DNA of 36,419 nucleotides from Crenobacter luteus (GTDB lineage Bacteria > Pseudomonadota > Gammaproteobacteria > Burkholderiales > Chromobacteriaceae): assembly GCF_004345725.1 (NCBI RefSeq), contig NZ_SLXG01000024.1, positions 1 to 36,419 of the forward strand, read 5' to 3'. Position numbers and translations under genes: made by a program. Positions 1 through 11,524 of the stretch are shown here, in pieces (the stretch's first letter is position 1; the number at the start of each line of letters is the position of its first letter). The notes under the pieces were generated by a model that worked only from the letters and a program-made list of their open reading frames with translations, did no database searches and was not told the DNA's origin.

Positions 1-199
1 TCGAGCGGCGGCTGGACACGCATTACGCCTTGCTCAAGCTGGCTTGTTCCTTGATCTGCTTACGCTTTGTCGAGCGGTTTTGTTAGCGGCTCTAAGCGCG
101 GGACTTGAGCGAGGTCAAGCCTCGGCGCGGCCGTCCACCTGTCTGCAACAGGGAGCTGGTAAATTCCTTTGGCATTTGTCACGAAAACAGGAGGAAGAC
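1..199. other. Upstream non-coding stretch
   Basis: No gene is supported here. It contains a small inverted repeat, CTTGA-N6-TCAAG near 112-127, and ends in a strong Shine-Dalgarno (AGGAGG near 190) for the next gene. An open frame runs in from position 44, but its upstream part looks non-coding and has no ribosome-binding site. Confidence 0.4.
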
Positions 200-499
200 A
201 TGCCGCGCGACCTGATCATCTCTTTCGAGGCGATTTCTTACGACCTGCTGGCGCCCGGTCAGAAGCACGAACTGATCGTCGAAAAGCTGCAGTCGCTCGG
301 CGCCTGGGTGCGCCTGAATCCGCACTTGTGGTACGTCAGGAGCGAGTACACCGCCGAGCAGGCCGCCGCGTTGCTGTGGGACGAGATGGATGACAACGAC
401 CAGTTGTTCGTCACCGAGATGAGCCAGGCGGCCTGGCGCAATCTCGGCCCCGATGTCGAGTCTTTCGTGTTCGGCCACGCCGAGGCAGCCCGGGCTTGA
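200..499 (+). CDS. Small Cas2-like / SinR-family protein
   Basis: A 99-residue protein. The start at 200 is set by AGGAGG about 8 bases upstream; the open frame begins earlier without a ribosome site. The layout matches small proteins usually annotated 'SinR family' or Cas2-like: an N-terminal strand with SYDLLAPGQ (about residues 13-21), a helix ending in LGAW, the strand LWYVRSEY, a helix, then MDDNDQLFVTEM and a Trp. That is the ferredoxin-like fold shared by Cas2 and VapD, which in some families are metal-dependent nucleases and in others toxin-like. No cas1, other cas gene or repeat array is visible nearby, so it is a solitary member. The next gene is an unrelated lipoprotein 276 bases downstream. 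The family assignment rests on pattern recognition only; biochemical function is unknown. Confidence 0.7.
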   Translation: MPRDLIISFEAISYDLLAPGQKHELIVEKLQSLGAWVRLNPHLWYVRSEYTAEQAAALLWDEMDDNDQLFVTEMSQAAWRNLGPDVESFVFGHAEAARA

Positions 500-519
500 G
501 CCACCGCGGGCAGTCGGTC

Positions 520-528
520 GGGGGGGGG
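520..528. repeat. Poly-G tract (9 G)
   Basis: A run of nine G residues lies about 20 bases after the stop of the first gene. It is outside any coding sequence and well upstream of the next start, so phase variation of a protein is not indicated. It could be a slippage or sequencing-error site. Confidence 0.6.
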
Positions 529-775
529 CGGCCGGCGTCTGAAAGCCGGTCCCAGTCTCTCTGGCCGCAAGCCGTCAGTTTCGGCTACCGTGGGGCAGGG
601 CCATCCGCCGGGCGGCCCCCGCGACGGGGCGGGGTCGGCATCGGTTGGGTGTGCAGGTCGACACGAGGAGGAAACCATGGACGAAAGCAGCGATTTTCTT
701 TGCGCGACGCCGACTCTGGCGTCGCTCGACATCCGGCGACCTGGCCGCGCCGCGTCCGTGGCGAAAGGAGGGCGC

Positions 776-1471
776 ATGAGCCGTCCGCTTGCATGGAGGC
801 TCGTCGCGCCGCTGGCGCTGTGCGCGACCCTGTCCGCCTGCGCCACGGGCGATGCCGCGGTCACGCTGCGCGCCCATGGCAACGAACCGTTCTGGTCGCT
901 CGAGATCGACCGGGTGTTGCGGTTTTCCGAGCTGGGCGGGCGCCCGCTGGAGGGGGCTGTGCCCAAGGCGCGGACGCTCGACGGCGTGCGCCGCTATACG
1001 GCGACGGTGGGCGGTCGGCTGCTGGAGGTGGCCGCCGCGCCGCGCGTTTGCCACGATGACATGAGCGGCATGCCTTACCCGCTGGCCGTGAGCGTGGCGG
1101 TCGACGGTCGGCGCCTGCAAGGCTGCGGCGGCGACCCGGCCGTCCTGTTACGCGGTGCCGAATGGGTGGTGGAGGACATCGACGGCGGCGGCATCGTCGA
1201 CCGCTCGCGCGTGACGCTGAATTTCCGCGCCGACGGCCGGCTGGACGGCCGCGCGTCGTGCAATCGCTACACGGCGAGCTATGCGTTGAGCGGCGAGGGG
1301 CTGAGCGTTGGCCGGGCGGCGAGCACGCTGATGGCTTGTGTGCCGGCGTTGATGCATCAGGAGCGGCGTTTCCTCGACGTCCTGCAGGGCGTGAACCGTT
1401 TCGAGATCGGCGAGACGGGCGAGTTGCGGCTGATCGACGCCAGCGGGCGCAGGATCGTCGCACGGCGCTGA
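776..1471 (+). CDS. Lipoprotein with COG3650-like and META/HslJ domains
   Basis: A 231-residue predicted lipoprotein. The start at 776 follows AAAGGAGG and gives a signal peptide ending in the lipobox LSAC, with the lipidated Cys at residue 22. An in-frame ATG at 677 also has a good ribosome site (GAGGAAACC) but would bury the signal peptide. The first half carries GNEPFWSLEI and, further on, DDMSGMPYP, typical of the small COG3650 lipoprotein domain. The second half, with the conserved NRY and the C-terminal EIGETGELRLID, resembles the META domain of heat-shock protein HslJ. Such proteins sit in the periplasm anchored to a membrane; HslJ is linked to heat and novobiocin tolerance in E. coli, but no enzymatic activity is known. 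The gene stands alone. Confidence 0.8.
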   Translation: MSRPLAWRLVAPLALCATLSACATGDAAVTLRAHGNEPFWSLEIDRVLRFSELGGRPLEGAVPKARTLDGVRRYTATVGGRLLEVAAAPRVCHDDMSGMPYPLAVSVAVDGRRLQGCGGDPAVLLRGAEWVVEDIDGGGIVDRSRVTLNFRADGRLDGRASCNRYTASYALSGEGLSVGRAASTLMACVPALMHQERRFLDVLQGVNRFEIGETGELRLIDASGRRIVARR

Positions 1472-1667
1472 GCGGGGCGACTCGCTGGCTTGTCTGTGCG
1501 CCGGTGGCGGGCGCTCTTTGCGCGGAAAGCTTCGCGGCAGGGTGGCTCCCATCCGCGCGCGGGCGCTGCCCCAGGCACGCCCCTGGAGGGCGACGGCATG
1601 GGCGGCGTCTCGATGCCGCGCGCAGTCATGGTGCATCCGGGTCGGCGATAAAACACCGGGCAAGGCG

Positions 1668-1677
1668 CTCGGCCAAC
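1668..1677 (-). repeat. GTTGGCCGAG motif copy (intergenic)
   Basis: An exact copy of the 10-base word, on the minus strand, about 50 bases upstream of the small lipoprotein start. One of six exact intergenic copies. Confidence 0.7.
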
Positions 1678-1725
1678 TTGCTATACCGAAGAGGGTGACG
1701 TTTGGGTGTGATAAGGAGGTGCGGC

Positions 1726-2013
1726 ATGAGGTTTCCCCTGGTATTCGCGGCGCTCTTCTCCCTTGCCGCGTGCGCCGCGCCGGCTCCGGATGGGCGCCCT
1801 CCGGAGCATGGTTATGGGGCGCAGTTGATGAGCCCGCAGGAGCAGGCCGAATTCAGGGCGAAGATGCAGGGAGCCCGAACGGTCGAGGAACGGGAAAAAA
1901 TCCGTCGCGAGCATCATGAAATGATGAAGGAGAGGGCGAAGGCGCGCGGGATCGTCCTGCCCGACGAGCCGCCCATGAAGGGAATGGGGCCGAAAGGCTA
2001 CTACGGCTATTGA
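1726..2013 (+). CDS. Small lipoprotein, charged helical
   Basis: A 95-residue protein starting at 1726 behind AAGGAGG. The signal peptide ends in LAAC, predicting lipidation at Cys16. The mature part is rich in Met, Glu, Arg and Lys, with MSPQEQAEFRAKM and EEREKIRREHHEMM forming one or two amphipathic helices. It ends LPDEPPMKGMGPKGYYGY. Similar short hypothetical lipoproteins occur in beta-proteobacteria and loosely recall Spy/CpxP-type helical periplasmic proteins, but I cannot assign a function. It is followed by a strong intrinsic terminator, so it is probably transcribed alone. Confidence 0.75.
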   Translation: MRFPLVFAALFSLAACAAPAPDGRPPEHGYGAQLMSPQEQAEFRAKMQGARTVEEREKIRREHHEMMKERAKARGIVLPDEPPMKGMGPKGYYGY

Positions 2014-2086
2014 GGCCGGCCGGGTTTCTGCCCGGTGGCGGGCCGGTTGTTGCGCCGCGGCAAAGACGGCGCCGGTTTTTTTGTTC

Positions 2087-2111
2087 GGCCCTGCGTTTTG
2101 CAGGGCCTTTT
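2087..2111 (+). terminator. Rho-independent terminator after the small lipoprotein
   Basis: A perfect 8-bp stem GGCCCTGC/GCAGGGCC with loop GTTTT, followed by TTTT. The rest of the 433-base gap to tig (2014-2446) holds the tig promoter and no gene I can support. Confidence 0.8.
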
Positions 2112-2316
2112 CACGTCGGCGTGCGGTCGGCCGCAAGGGCCGCGCCGGTGACTCGCCGCCTCCACCGGCAGGGTGATTCCTCCGGTTCTGCGGTCTGGGC
2201 CGAGGGCACCTGCCCCCTATGCCCGGTCGCGGGCCCGCCGCCAAAGAGATGGCGCCACGCGGGTGGCGGCGCGGCTTTTGATCGAAGGCTTGAATTCATC
2301 GCGTCCGGGCGCAACA

Positions 2317-2345
2317 TTGGCTTAGAACGTGTCGGCGGTTATACT
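2317..2345 (+). promoter_or_regulatory. Sigma70-type promoter for tig-clpP-clpX
   Basis: TTGGCT (2317-2322), a 17-base spacer and TATACT (2340-2345), about 100 bases before the tig start. The -35 lies inside a 13-base word (2316-2328) that recurs at the -35 of sodB. Confidence 0.65.
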
Positions 2346-2446
2346 GCGCCCTTTAGAAGCTTGGTGGCGCCTTGCCGCCTGTCGCCTGGGGCGGCGCGCC
2401 CCGAGCTCAATTACATTCGCCTCAGTACTGGTTTTAAGGATTTGAC

Positions 2447-3754
2447 ATGCAAGCACAGCTGGAAACCTTGAGCGGCCTCGAGCGTCGCCTGAACATCGTC
2501 CTGCCGATGGCCGATATCGACGCTCAGGTGGTGGAGCGCCTCAAGCGCGTCGCCCGCACCGCCAAGATTCAGGGCTTCCGCCCGGGCAAGGCGCCGATCA
2601 AGATCGTCGAGCAGAGCTACGGCGCGCAGGTGCGCGAGGAAGTGCTGGGCGAGCAGGTGCAGCAGAATTTCTACCGCGCCGTGGCCGAGCAGAAACTGCG
2701 CGTCGCCGGCTACCCGCGCTTCGAGTCGGTGTCGAACGAAGATAACGCCGACCTGTTCAAGTTCGCCGCCACCTTCGAGGTGTACCCGGAAGTGAAAGTC
2801 GGCGAGCTGGCCGGCAAGGAAATCGAAAAGCCGGTGACCCCGGTGACCGACGCCGAAGTCGACAAGACCATCGACATCCTGCGCAAGCAGCGTACCCGCT
2901 TCACCCGCGTCGAGCGCGCCGCCGCCGACGGCGACCGCGTGATCATCGACTTCAAGGGCACCGTCGACGGCGTCGCCTTCGAAGGCGGTTCGGCCGAGAA
3001 CTTCCCGTTCGTGATCGGCCAGGGCCAGATGCTCGCCGACTTCGAAAACGGCGTGAAGGGCATGAAGGAAGACGAGTCGCGCGACGTGAACGTGTCCTTC
3101 CCGGCCGAGTACCACAGCAAGGAACTGGCCGGCAAAGACGCCGTGTTCGCCATCACCGTCAAGAACGTGGCCGAAGCCCAGCTGCCGGAAGTCGACGCCG
3201 AGTTCGCCAAGCAGCTCGGCATCGAGGACGGCGACGTCGAGAAGATGCGCGCCGAAATCCGCAAGAACATCGAGCGCGAAGTGAAGCGCCGCCTGAGCGC
3301 CCGCACCAAGGAAAACGTGATGCAGGCGCTCTTGGATGTCACCGAGATCGACCTGCCGAAGGCGCTGGTCGAACTCGAAGTGGGTCGCCTGATGGACCAG
3401 GCGCGTCGCGACCTCGAAGCGCGCGGCATCAAGGCCAAGGACATGCCGCTGCCGGCCGAACTGTTCGCCAAGCAGGCCGAGCGCCGCGTCGCGCTCGGTC
3501 TGATCCTGGCCGAGGTGGTCAAGGCCAACGAGCTGGACGCCAAGCCGGAACAGATCGAGGCGATGATCAAGGAATTCGCCGAGAGCTACGAGCAGCCGGA
3601 AGACGTGCTGAAGTGGTACTACGAGAGCCCGGATCGCCTCGAAGGCCCGACCTCGATGGTGCTGGAAGACAACGTGGTGCAATTCGTGCTCGGCAAGGCC
3701 AAGGTGAGCGAAAAGGACCTGCCGTTCGACGAGCTGATGGGCAACCAAGCCTGA
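2447..3754 (+). CDS. tig: Trigger factor, ribosome-associated chaperone
   Basis: A 435-residue protein, the usual length (E. coli 432). Trigger factor docks next to the ribosome exit tunnel and shelters nascent chains; its middle domain is an FKBP-type prolyl isomerase. The N-terminal ribosome-binding domain has the signature GFRPGKAP at residues 43-50, the loop that contacts ribosomal protein L23. The FKBP-like domain spans about 150-245 (DGDRVIIDFKG, FPFVIGQGQML), and the C-terminal chaperone arms follow. The start is preceded by AAGGA. clpP follows 24 bases after the stop and clpX 15 bases after clpP, so the three are probably one operon from the promoter at 2317. Antisense open frames here are shadows of its codon bias. 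Confidence 0.97.
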   Translation: MQAQLETLSGLERRLNIVLPMADIDAQVVERLKRVARTAKIQGFRPGKAPIKIVEQSYGAQVREEVLGEQVQQNFYRAVAEQKLRVAGYPRFESVSNEDNADLFKFAATFEVYPEVKVGELAGKEIEKPVTPVTDAEVDKTIDILRKQRTRFTRVERAAADGDRVIIDFKGTVDGVAFEGGSAENFPFVIGQGQMLADFENGVKGMKEDESRDVNVSFPAEYHSKELAGKDAVFAITVKNVAEAQLPEVDAEFAKQLGIEDGDVEKMRAEIRKNIEREVKRRLSARTKENVMQALLDVTEIDLPKALVELEVGRLMDQARRDLEARGIKAKDMPLPAELFAKQAERRVALGLILAEVVKANELDAKPEQIEAMIKEFAESYEQPEDVLKWYYESPDRLEGPTSMVLEDNVVQFVLGKAKVSEKDLPFDELMGNQA

Positions 3755-3778
3755 TAACCCGCTAACCGGAGTTGGCCG

Positions 3779-4405
3779 ATGAAATCGATGATGGACCCTC
3801 AGGCCCTGGGCCTGGTGCCGATGGTGGTCGAGCAGAGCGGTCGTGGCGAACGCGCCTACGACATCTACTCGCGCCTGTTGAAAGAACGCATCGTGTTCCT
3901 GGTCGGGCCCGTCACCGACGAGTCGGCCAACCTGGTGGTGGCCCAGATGCTGTTCCTCGAGTCCGAGAACCCGGACAAGGACATCTACTTCTACATCAAC
4001 TCGCCGGGTGGCTCGGTGACCGCCGGTCTGTCGATCTACGACACGATGAAATTCATCAAGCCGGACGTGTCGACGCTGTGCATCGGGCAGGCCGCCAGCA
4101 TGGGAGCCTTCCTGCTGTCCGCCGGGACCCGCGGCAAGCGCTTCGCGCTGCCGAACAGCCGCATCATGATCCACCAGCCGCTCCTGGGCGGGCTGTCGGG
4201 TCAGGCTTCCGATATCGAGATCCACGCGCGCGAGCTGATCAAGATCAAGCGCAAGCTCAACGAACTGATGGCCGAACACTGCGGCCGTCCGGTCGAGGAT
4301 CTCGAGCGCGACACCGATCGCGACAACTTCATGTCGGCCGAGGAATCGCAAGCCTACGGCCTGATCGACAAGGTGCTGGCGTCCCGACTGGACGCGCAGG
4401 CCTGA
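3779..4405 (+). CDS. clpP: ATP-dependent Clp protease proteolytic subunit
   Basis: A 208-residue serine protease that forms the double-heptamer chamber degrading substrates unfolded by ClpX or ClpA. The catalytic triad is visible: Ser107 in GQAASMGAF, His132 in RIMIHQP, and Asp182 in RDTDRDNF. The N-terminal stretch before LVPMVVEQ corresponds to the self-cleaved propeptide. Met codons at residues 4 and 5 are alternative starts, but 3779 gives the family length. It lies between tig and clpX with short gaps. A near-copy of the repeated word (GTTGGCCGAT, 3771-3780) overlaps its start codon where a Shine-Dalgarno would sit; the best purine-rich match is CCGGAG just upstream. Confidence 0.97.
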   Translation: MKSMMDPQALGLVPMVVEQSGRGERAYDIYSRLLKERIVFLVGPVTDESANLVVAQMLFLESENPDKDIYFYINSPGGSVTAGLSIYDTMKFIKPDVSTLCIGQAASMGAFLLSAGTRGKRFALPNSRIMIHQPLLGGLSGQASDIEIHARELIKIKRKLNELMAEHCGRPVEDLERDTDRDNFMSAEESQAYGLIDKVLASRLDAQA

Positions 4406-4420
4406 TAGGAACGCAAGTCC

Positions 4421-5695
<1,275 letters not shown>

Positions 5696-5718
5696 GCGCA
5701 AGTCTGGTCGCGTTTCAC

Positions 5719-5748
5719 AAACCGCCCGCACGGGCGGTTTTTGTTTTT
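5719..5748 (+). terminator. Rho-independent terminator after clpX
   Basis: Stem CCGCCC/GGGCGG with a short GCAC loop, flanked by AAA and TTTTT so the stem extends, then more T residues. It separates tig-clpP-clpX from lon. Confidence 0.85.
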
Positions 5749-5776
5749 GCCCGGTCGCTGGATTAGTATGGGGTGG

Positions 5777-5802
5777 CTTGAATAAATGTCGCGTCGCCCC
5801 AT
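5777..5802 (+). promoter_or_regulatory. Heat-shock (sigma32/RpoH) promoter of lon
   Basis: CTTGAA (5777-5782), a 14-base spacer and CCCCAT (5797-5802) followed by TT. This matches the sigma32 consensus (CTTGAAA, 11-16 bases, CCCCATnT) almost perfectly. It predicts a start near 5810 and a leader of about 35 bases, and rules out translation starts upstream of it. Confidence 0.85.
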
Positions 5803-5842
5803 TTCAACAACAAACCCCATTCATCACGCAAGGTCAGATGAC

Positions 5843-8260
<2,418 letters not shown>

Positions 8261-8343
8261 TTCATTTGTCAAGAGCGTGAAAGCCTTGCCTGTTGCGGGT
8301 TTGCGGCCGGTCTGGTACTTTGCGGGCTGACCGTGAGGCTCGC

Positions 8344-8373
8344 TTGACATGGCGATTTTCGCCTTGTTATAAA
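8344..8373 (+). promoter_or_regulatory. Strong sigma70 promoter of hupB
   Basis: Consensus -35 TTGACA (8344-8349) and -10 TATAAA (8368-8373) with an 18-base spacer, or TTATAA with 17. It lies about 55 bases before the hupB start, as expected for an abundant protein. Confidence 0.8.
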
Positions 8374-8428
8374 GCTAGCGTCTTATCCGAATGACCTAGT
8401 CCAATAGAACGACGAAAGGGGACTGTCC

Positions 8429-8698
8429 GTGAACAAGTCTGAACTGATCGATGCTATCGCAGCACACGCCGATATTTCCAAAGCGTCGGCCTCCAAAGCG
8501 CTCGACGGCATCATCGCCGCGGTGACCGATTCGCTGAAAAAAGGCGAAGACGTGACCCTGGTGGGCTTCGGGACTTTCTACGTCGGCGAACGTGCCGAGC
8601 GTACCGGCCGCAATCCGAAAACCGGCGAATCCATCACCATCCCGGCGGCGCGTTCCCCGAAATTCCGTGCTGGCAAAGCACTGAAAGACGCGCTATAA
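8429..8698 (+). CDS. hupB: DNA-binding protein HU-beta
   Basis: An 89-residue histone-like protein that bends and compacts DNA as a dimer. It starts with GTG at 8429 behind GAAAGGGGA, giving [11 protein letters not shown], the classical HU N-terminus. The DNA-binding arm signature [18 protein letters not shown] runs to the conserved Pro that intercalates at the DNA kink, followed by [10 protein letters not shown]. Length is exactly typical (E. coli HupB 90). The position after lon is conserved in many beta- and gamma-proteobacteria. Its stop codon overlaps the -10 of the downstream tRNA promoter. Confidence 0.97.
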   Translation: MNKSELIDAIAAHADISKASASKALDGIIAAVTDSLKKGEDVTLVGFGTFYVGERAERTGRNPKTGESITIPAARSPKFRAGKALKDAL

Positions 8699-8699
8699 T
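8670..8699 (+). promoter_or_regulatory. tRNA operon promoter overlapping the hupB stop
   Basis: A perfect -10 TATAAT (8694-8699) contains the hupB TAA stop. It is followed by a G+C-rich discriminator (GCGCC), typical of stringently controlled stable-RNA promoters. The -35 is weak: CTGGCA (8670-8675) at 18 bases. Confidence 0.6.
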
Positions 8700-8736
8700 G
8701 CGCCTTCGTTGCCCGAGCTACTCGCCGGGTGACGAG

Positions 8737-8813
8737 GGGTGATTAGTCTCAGTTGGTAGAGCGCTGCCTTCACACGGCAGAGGTCACTGGTTCGAGTCCA
8801 GTATCACCCACCA
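8737..8813 (+). tRNA. tRNA-Val (anticodon CAC)
   Basis: Acceptor GGGTGAT/ATCACCC closes exactly. The anticodon stem CTGCC/GGCAG holds loop TTCACAC with anticodon CAC (Val, GUG). The T-arm ACTGG-TTCGAGT-CCAGT is normal, the discriminator is A, and CCA is encoded. The D-arm is odd: it reads AGTCTCAGTTGGTAGAGC, one T more than the expected AGCTCAG, so a bulged T (8747) interrupts the usual 4-bp D stem. It is either a genuine variant or a base-call error. Confidence 0.9.
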
Positions 8814-8818
8814 CATCT

Positions 8819-8895
8819 GGAGCGGTAGTTCAGTTGGTTAGAATACCGGCCTGTCACGCCGGGGGTCGCGGGTTCGAGTCCCGTCCGCTCCGCCA
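8819..8895 (+). tRNA. tRNA-Asp (anticodon GTC)
   Basis: Acceptor GGAGCGG/CCGCTCC, anticodon stem CCGGC/GCCGG with loop CTGTCAC giving GTC (Asp), T-arm GCGGG-TTCGAGT-CCCGT, discriminator G and encoded CCA. All arms are regular. It lies 5 bases after tRNA-Val, so the two are co-transcribed. Confidence 0.95.
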
Positions 8896-8902
8896 GAATA
8901 CG

Positions 8903-8933
8903 AAAAGGTGAACCGGTCGCGTTCACCTTTTTT
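8903..8933 (+). terminator. Rho-independent terminator of the tRNA operon
   Basis: Stem AAAAGGTGAAC/GTTCACCTTTT around a 7-base loop, running into a T6 tract. It ends the tRNA-Val/tRNA-Asp transcript about 30 bases before ppiD. Confidence 0.85.
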
Positions 8934-8962
8934 CTTATCCATCGCCCGTCTACGCCTACGCC

Positions 8963-10798
8963 ATGTTTGATTTCGTTCATAACAACAAACTCGCGCTGCA
9001 AGTGATCCTCGGCGCTGTCGCGCTGACCTTCGTCGGTTTCGGCGTCGGCAGCTACAGCACCGCCGTGGACGACCCCTTCCTCGCCAAGGTGGACAAGGCG
9101 AAGATCTACAAGCAGGACCTGGACCGCGTGCTAGAAGGCGAAGTCGCCGACGCGGCGACGCGCCAGGCCGCGCTCGAGAACCTGATCCGCCAGGAATTGT
9201 TGTTGGCCGAGGGGCGTCGCGAAGGGCTGACTGCGACGCCGGAAGCGCTGCGCCGGGCGATCGCCGGGCTGGCGGTGCTGCAGGAAAACGGCAAGTTCAG
9301 CGAGGCGCGCTACCGCGAGTTCCTCGCCAGCCGCAACCTGACGTCGCAGGCCTTCGAAGGGCAGATCGCGCGCGACATGCTGCTCAAGGAGCAGCTCTTG
9401 CCCTTCCTCGACGGCCAGTTCGTGTCGAAAACCCAGGTCGAGCAGGTCGCGCGTCTGATGGGCGAGACGCGTGCGGTCAAGATGGCCTTGTTCCGGCCCG
9501 AGGCGTTCGCCGCCGAGGTCAGGCTCGACGACGCGGCGCTCAAGGCTTACTACGACGCCAACCGCAAGCGCTTCAACGCGCCCGAGGCGGTCAGACTCGA
9601 ATACCTGGTGCTGTCGCAGGACGCCGTCGCCGCGCGCCAGACGGTCAGCGACGCCGAGGTCGACAAGTATTTGCGTGAACGCGCCGCCGCCGACAGCAGC
9701 AAGGAGGAGCGCCGCGCCGCGCATATCTTGCTGACGGTCGCGCCGGACGCCAAACCGGCCGACAAGGCCAAGGTCAAGGCCGAGGCCGAGGCGCTGCTGA
9801 AGACGCTGCGCGCCGACCCGGCGAAGTTCGCCGAGCTGGCGAAGGCGCGGTCGCAGGATCCGGGCAGCGCCGCGAACGGCGGCGACCTGGGCTTCTTCAC
9901 GCGCGGCATGATGGTCAAGCCCTTCGACGACGCGGTGTTCCGGATGCAGCCCGGCCAGATCAGCGACGTGGTCGAGACCGAGTTCGGCTACCACATCATC
10001 AGGCTCGAGGCGGTCAAGTCGGCCGACCCGGCGGTCGCGCGCGCCGAGGCCGTCGAGCGGCTCAAGCGCCAGAAGGCCGGCGCCGCCTTCCGCGTCGACG
10101 CCGACCGGCTGTCCGACCTCGTCTACCAGCACGGCGCTTCGCTCAAGCCGGCGGCCGACGCGCTGGGCCTGAAGGTCGAGACCGCCGACTGGCTGGTCAA
10201 GGGTGACAAAAATGTCGCGGTGCCGCTGTTCGCGCATCCGAAGCTGGTCGAGGCCGCTTTCAGCGACGAGGTGCTCAAGAAGAAGCAGAACAGCGAGCCG
10301 GTCGACGTCGGCAACAACACCATCGTCGTGGTGCGCGCCGTCGAGCACCGCCCGGAGCGCGCCCAGCCGCTCGCCGAGGTCAGGGACGCGATCCGCGCCG
10401 AGCTGGTCGCGCGCGAGGGCGCCAAGTTGGCCGAGGCGCGCGGCAAGGCGGCGCTGGCGGATCTGAAGGCGGGCAAGCCGGTCGCCGGACTCGCGTGGAC
10501 CGACGCGGGCGAGGTGTCGCGCCGCGCGCCGGGCGCGCTGGGCGTCGCCGAGCTGCGCGCGGTGTTCTCGGTGCCGGCCAAGAGCGTGCCGGCCTACACC
10601 GGCGTCAAGCGCCCGAACGGCGAGTTTGCGCTGTTCAACGTCGCGTCGGTGCGCGCGCCGCAACCGGCCAGCGCCGACGAGAGTGCGCAGATCGCCGCGC
10701 TGTTGGCCGAGGTCAGCGCCAACGCGCAGGCGACCAGCTACCTGAACCTGCTGCGCGAGAAGTACAAGGTGACGGTGAACCAGCAGCCGGCCGAGTAA
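8963..10798 (+). CDS. ppiD: Membrane-anchored periplasmic chaperone / prolyl isomerase PpiD
   Basis: A 611-residue SurA-like protein (E. coli PpiD 623). It begins MFDFVHNNK, then one transmembrane segment at about 11-30 that anchors it to the inner membrane facing the periplasm, where it helps proteins leaving the Sec translocon. A SurA-N-like helical region follows to about 240. A parvulin (PPIC) domain spans about 252-348 (RRAAHILLTV, GGDLGFFTRGMM, FGYHIIRLEA). The C-terminal part is a second chaperone-like region. Three copies of the 10-base word GTTGGCCGAG fall in this gene (9202, 10426, 10702), each encoding Leu-Ala-Glu with a TTG leucine. The ribosome site is weak. A bidirectional terminator separates it from convergent sodB. 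Confidence 0.93.
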   Translation: MFDFVHNNKLALQVILGAVALTFVGFGVGSYSTAVDDPFLAKVDKAKIYKQDLDRVLEGEVADAATRQAALENLIRQELLLAEGRREGLTATPEALRRAIAGLAVLQENGKFSEARYREFLASRNLTSQAFEGQIARDMLLKEQLLPFLDGQFVSKTQVEQVARLMGETRAVKMALFRPEAFAAEVRLDDAALKAYYDANRKRFNAPEAVRLEYLVLSQDAVAARQTVSDAEVDKYLRERAAADSSKEERRAAHILLTVAPDAKPADKAKVKAEAEALLKTLRADPAKFAELAKARSQDPGSAANGGDLGFFTRGMMVKPFDDAVFRMQPGQISDVVETEFGYHIIRLEAVKSADPAVARAEAVERLKRQKAGAAFRVDADRLSDLVYQHGASLKPAADALGLKVETADWLVKGDKNVAVPLFAHPKLVEAAFSDEVLKKKQNSEPVDVGNNTIVVVRAVEHRPERAQPLAEVRDAIRAELVAREGAKLAEARGKAALADLKAGKPVAGLAWTDAGEVSRRAPGALGVAELRAVFSVPAKSVPAYTGVKRPNGEFALFNVASVRAPQPASADESAQIAALLAEVSANAQATSYLNLLREKYKVTVNQQPAE

Positions 10799-10835
10799 GC
10801 CCGTGCGCGCCGCCGCTTGCCGGCGGCGCGGGCGC

Positions 10836-10868
10836 AAAAAAACGCGAAGCGTTCGCTTCGCGTTTTTT
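10836..10868. terminator. Bidirectional terminator between ppiD and sodB
   Basis: A 14-bp stem AAAAAACGCGAAGC/GCTTCGCGTTTTTT around loop GTTC. The A and T runs let it end both convergent transcripts. A one-mismatch copy of the repeated word (GTTGGCCGGG) follows at 10869-10878. Confidence 0.9.
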
Positions 10869-10886
10869 GTTGGCCGGGGACGCCTA

Positions 10887-11474
10887 TCAGGCGAAGTTCT
10901 TGGCCACGAACTCCCAGTTCACCAGCTTCCAGAACGACTCGAGGTAGTTCGGGCGGCTGTTGCGGTAGTCGATGTAGTAGGCGTGTTCCCACACGTCACA
11001 GGTCAGCAGCGGGGTCTTGTCGGTGGTCAGCGGGGTGGCGGCGTTCGAGGTCGACACCAGGTCCAGCGAACCGTCGGCGTTCTTCACCAGCCAGGCCCAG
11101 CCCGAACCGAAGGTGCCGGCGGCCACGGCGTTGAAGGCCTTCTTGAACTCGTCGAACGAGCCCCACTTGGCGTTGATCGCGTCGGCCAGCGCGCCGCTCG
11201 GAGCGCGCTCTTCGCCGGCGGCGTTCGGGGCGAAGCCCAGCCAGTAGAAGGTGTGGTTCCATACCTGGGCCGCGTTGTTGAACACGCCGCCGGACGATTT
11301 CTTGACGATCTCTTCCAGCGAGGCGTTTTCGAACTCGGTGCCCTTGATCAGGTTGTTCAGGTTGGTGACGTAGGTCTGGTGGTGCTTGCCGTAGTGGTAT
11401 TCCAGGGTTTCCTTGGAGATGTACGGGGCCAGCGCGTCCAGCGCGTACGGCAGTTCGGGCAGTTTGTGTTCCAT
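10887..11474 (-). CDS. sodB: Superoxide dismutase, iron type
   Basis: A 195-residue cytoplasmic enzyme converting superoxide to hydrogen peroxide and oxygen. Metal ligands are visible: His27 in EYHYGKHH, His74 in VWNHTFYW, and Asp160 and His164 in DVWEHAYY. Gln70 in NNAAQVWNH is the active-site Gln position typical of Fe enzymes, so iron (or cambialistic) is likely. Length matches E. coli SodB (193). The start has AAGGAGAG just upstream. It diverges from the flavoprotein gene; its probable promoter is at 11525-11553 on the minus strand. It converges with ppiD through a shared terminator. Confidence 0.97.
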   Translation of the reverse strand: MEHKLPELPYALDALAPYISKETLEYHYGKHHQTYVTNLNNLIKGTEFENASLEEIVKKSSGGVFNNAAQVWNHTFYWLGFAPNAAGEERAPSGALADAINAKWGSFDEFKKAFNAVAAGTFGSGWAWLVKNADGSLDLVSTSNAATPLTTDKTPLLTCDVWEHAYYIDYRNSRPNYLESFWKLVNWEFVAKNFA

Positions 11475-11524
11475 TGTGCTCTCCTTGAGGTGGAAACAGA
11501 TAGCATAGGTGCTCTGCGCGAAAA

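Noticed and set aside
1-499. A CRISPR-Cas locus suggested by the Cas2-like gene
   Set aside because: No direct-repeat array, cas1 or effector gene is present in the window.
2289-2320. CTTGAA upstream of tig as a heat-shock -35
   Set aside because: No CCCCAT-like -10 occurs at 11-16 bases; the sigma70-type promoter at 2317 fits better.
5786-5842. An upstream ATG giving Lon 19 extra residues
   Set aside because: It lies between the -35 and -10 of the heat-shock promoter. The ATG at 5843 has a ribosome site and the family N-terminus.
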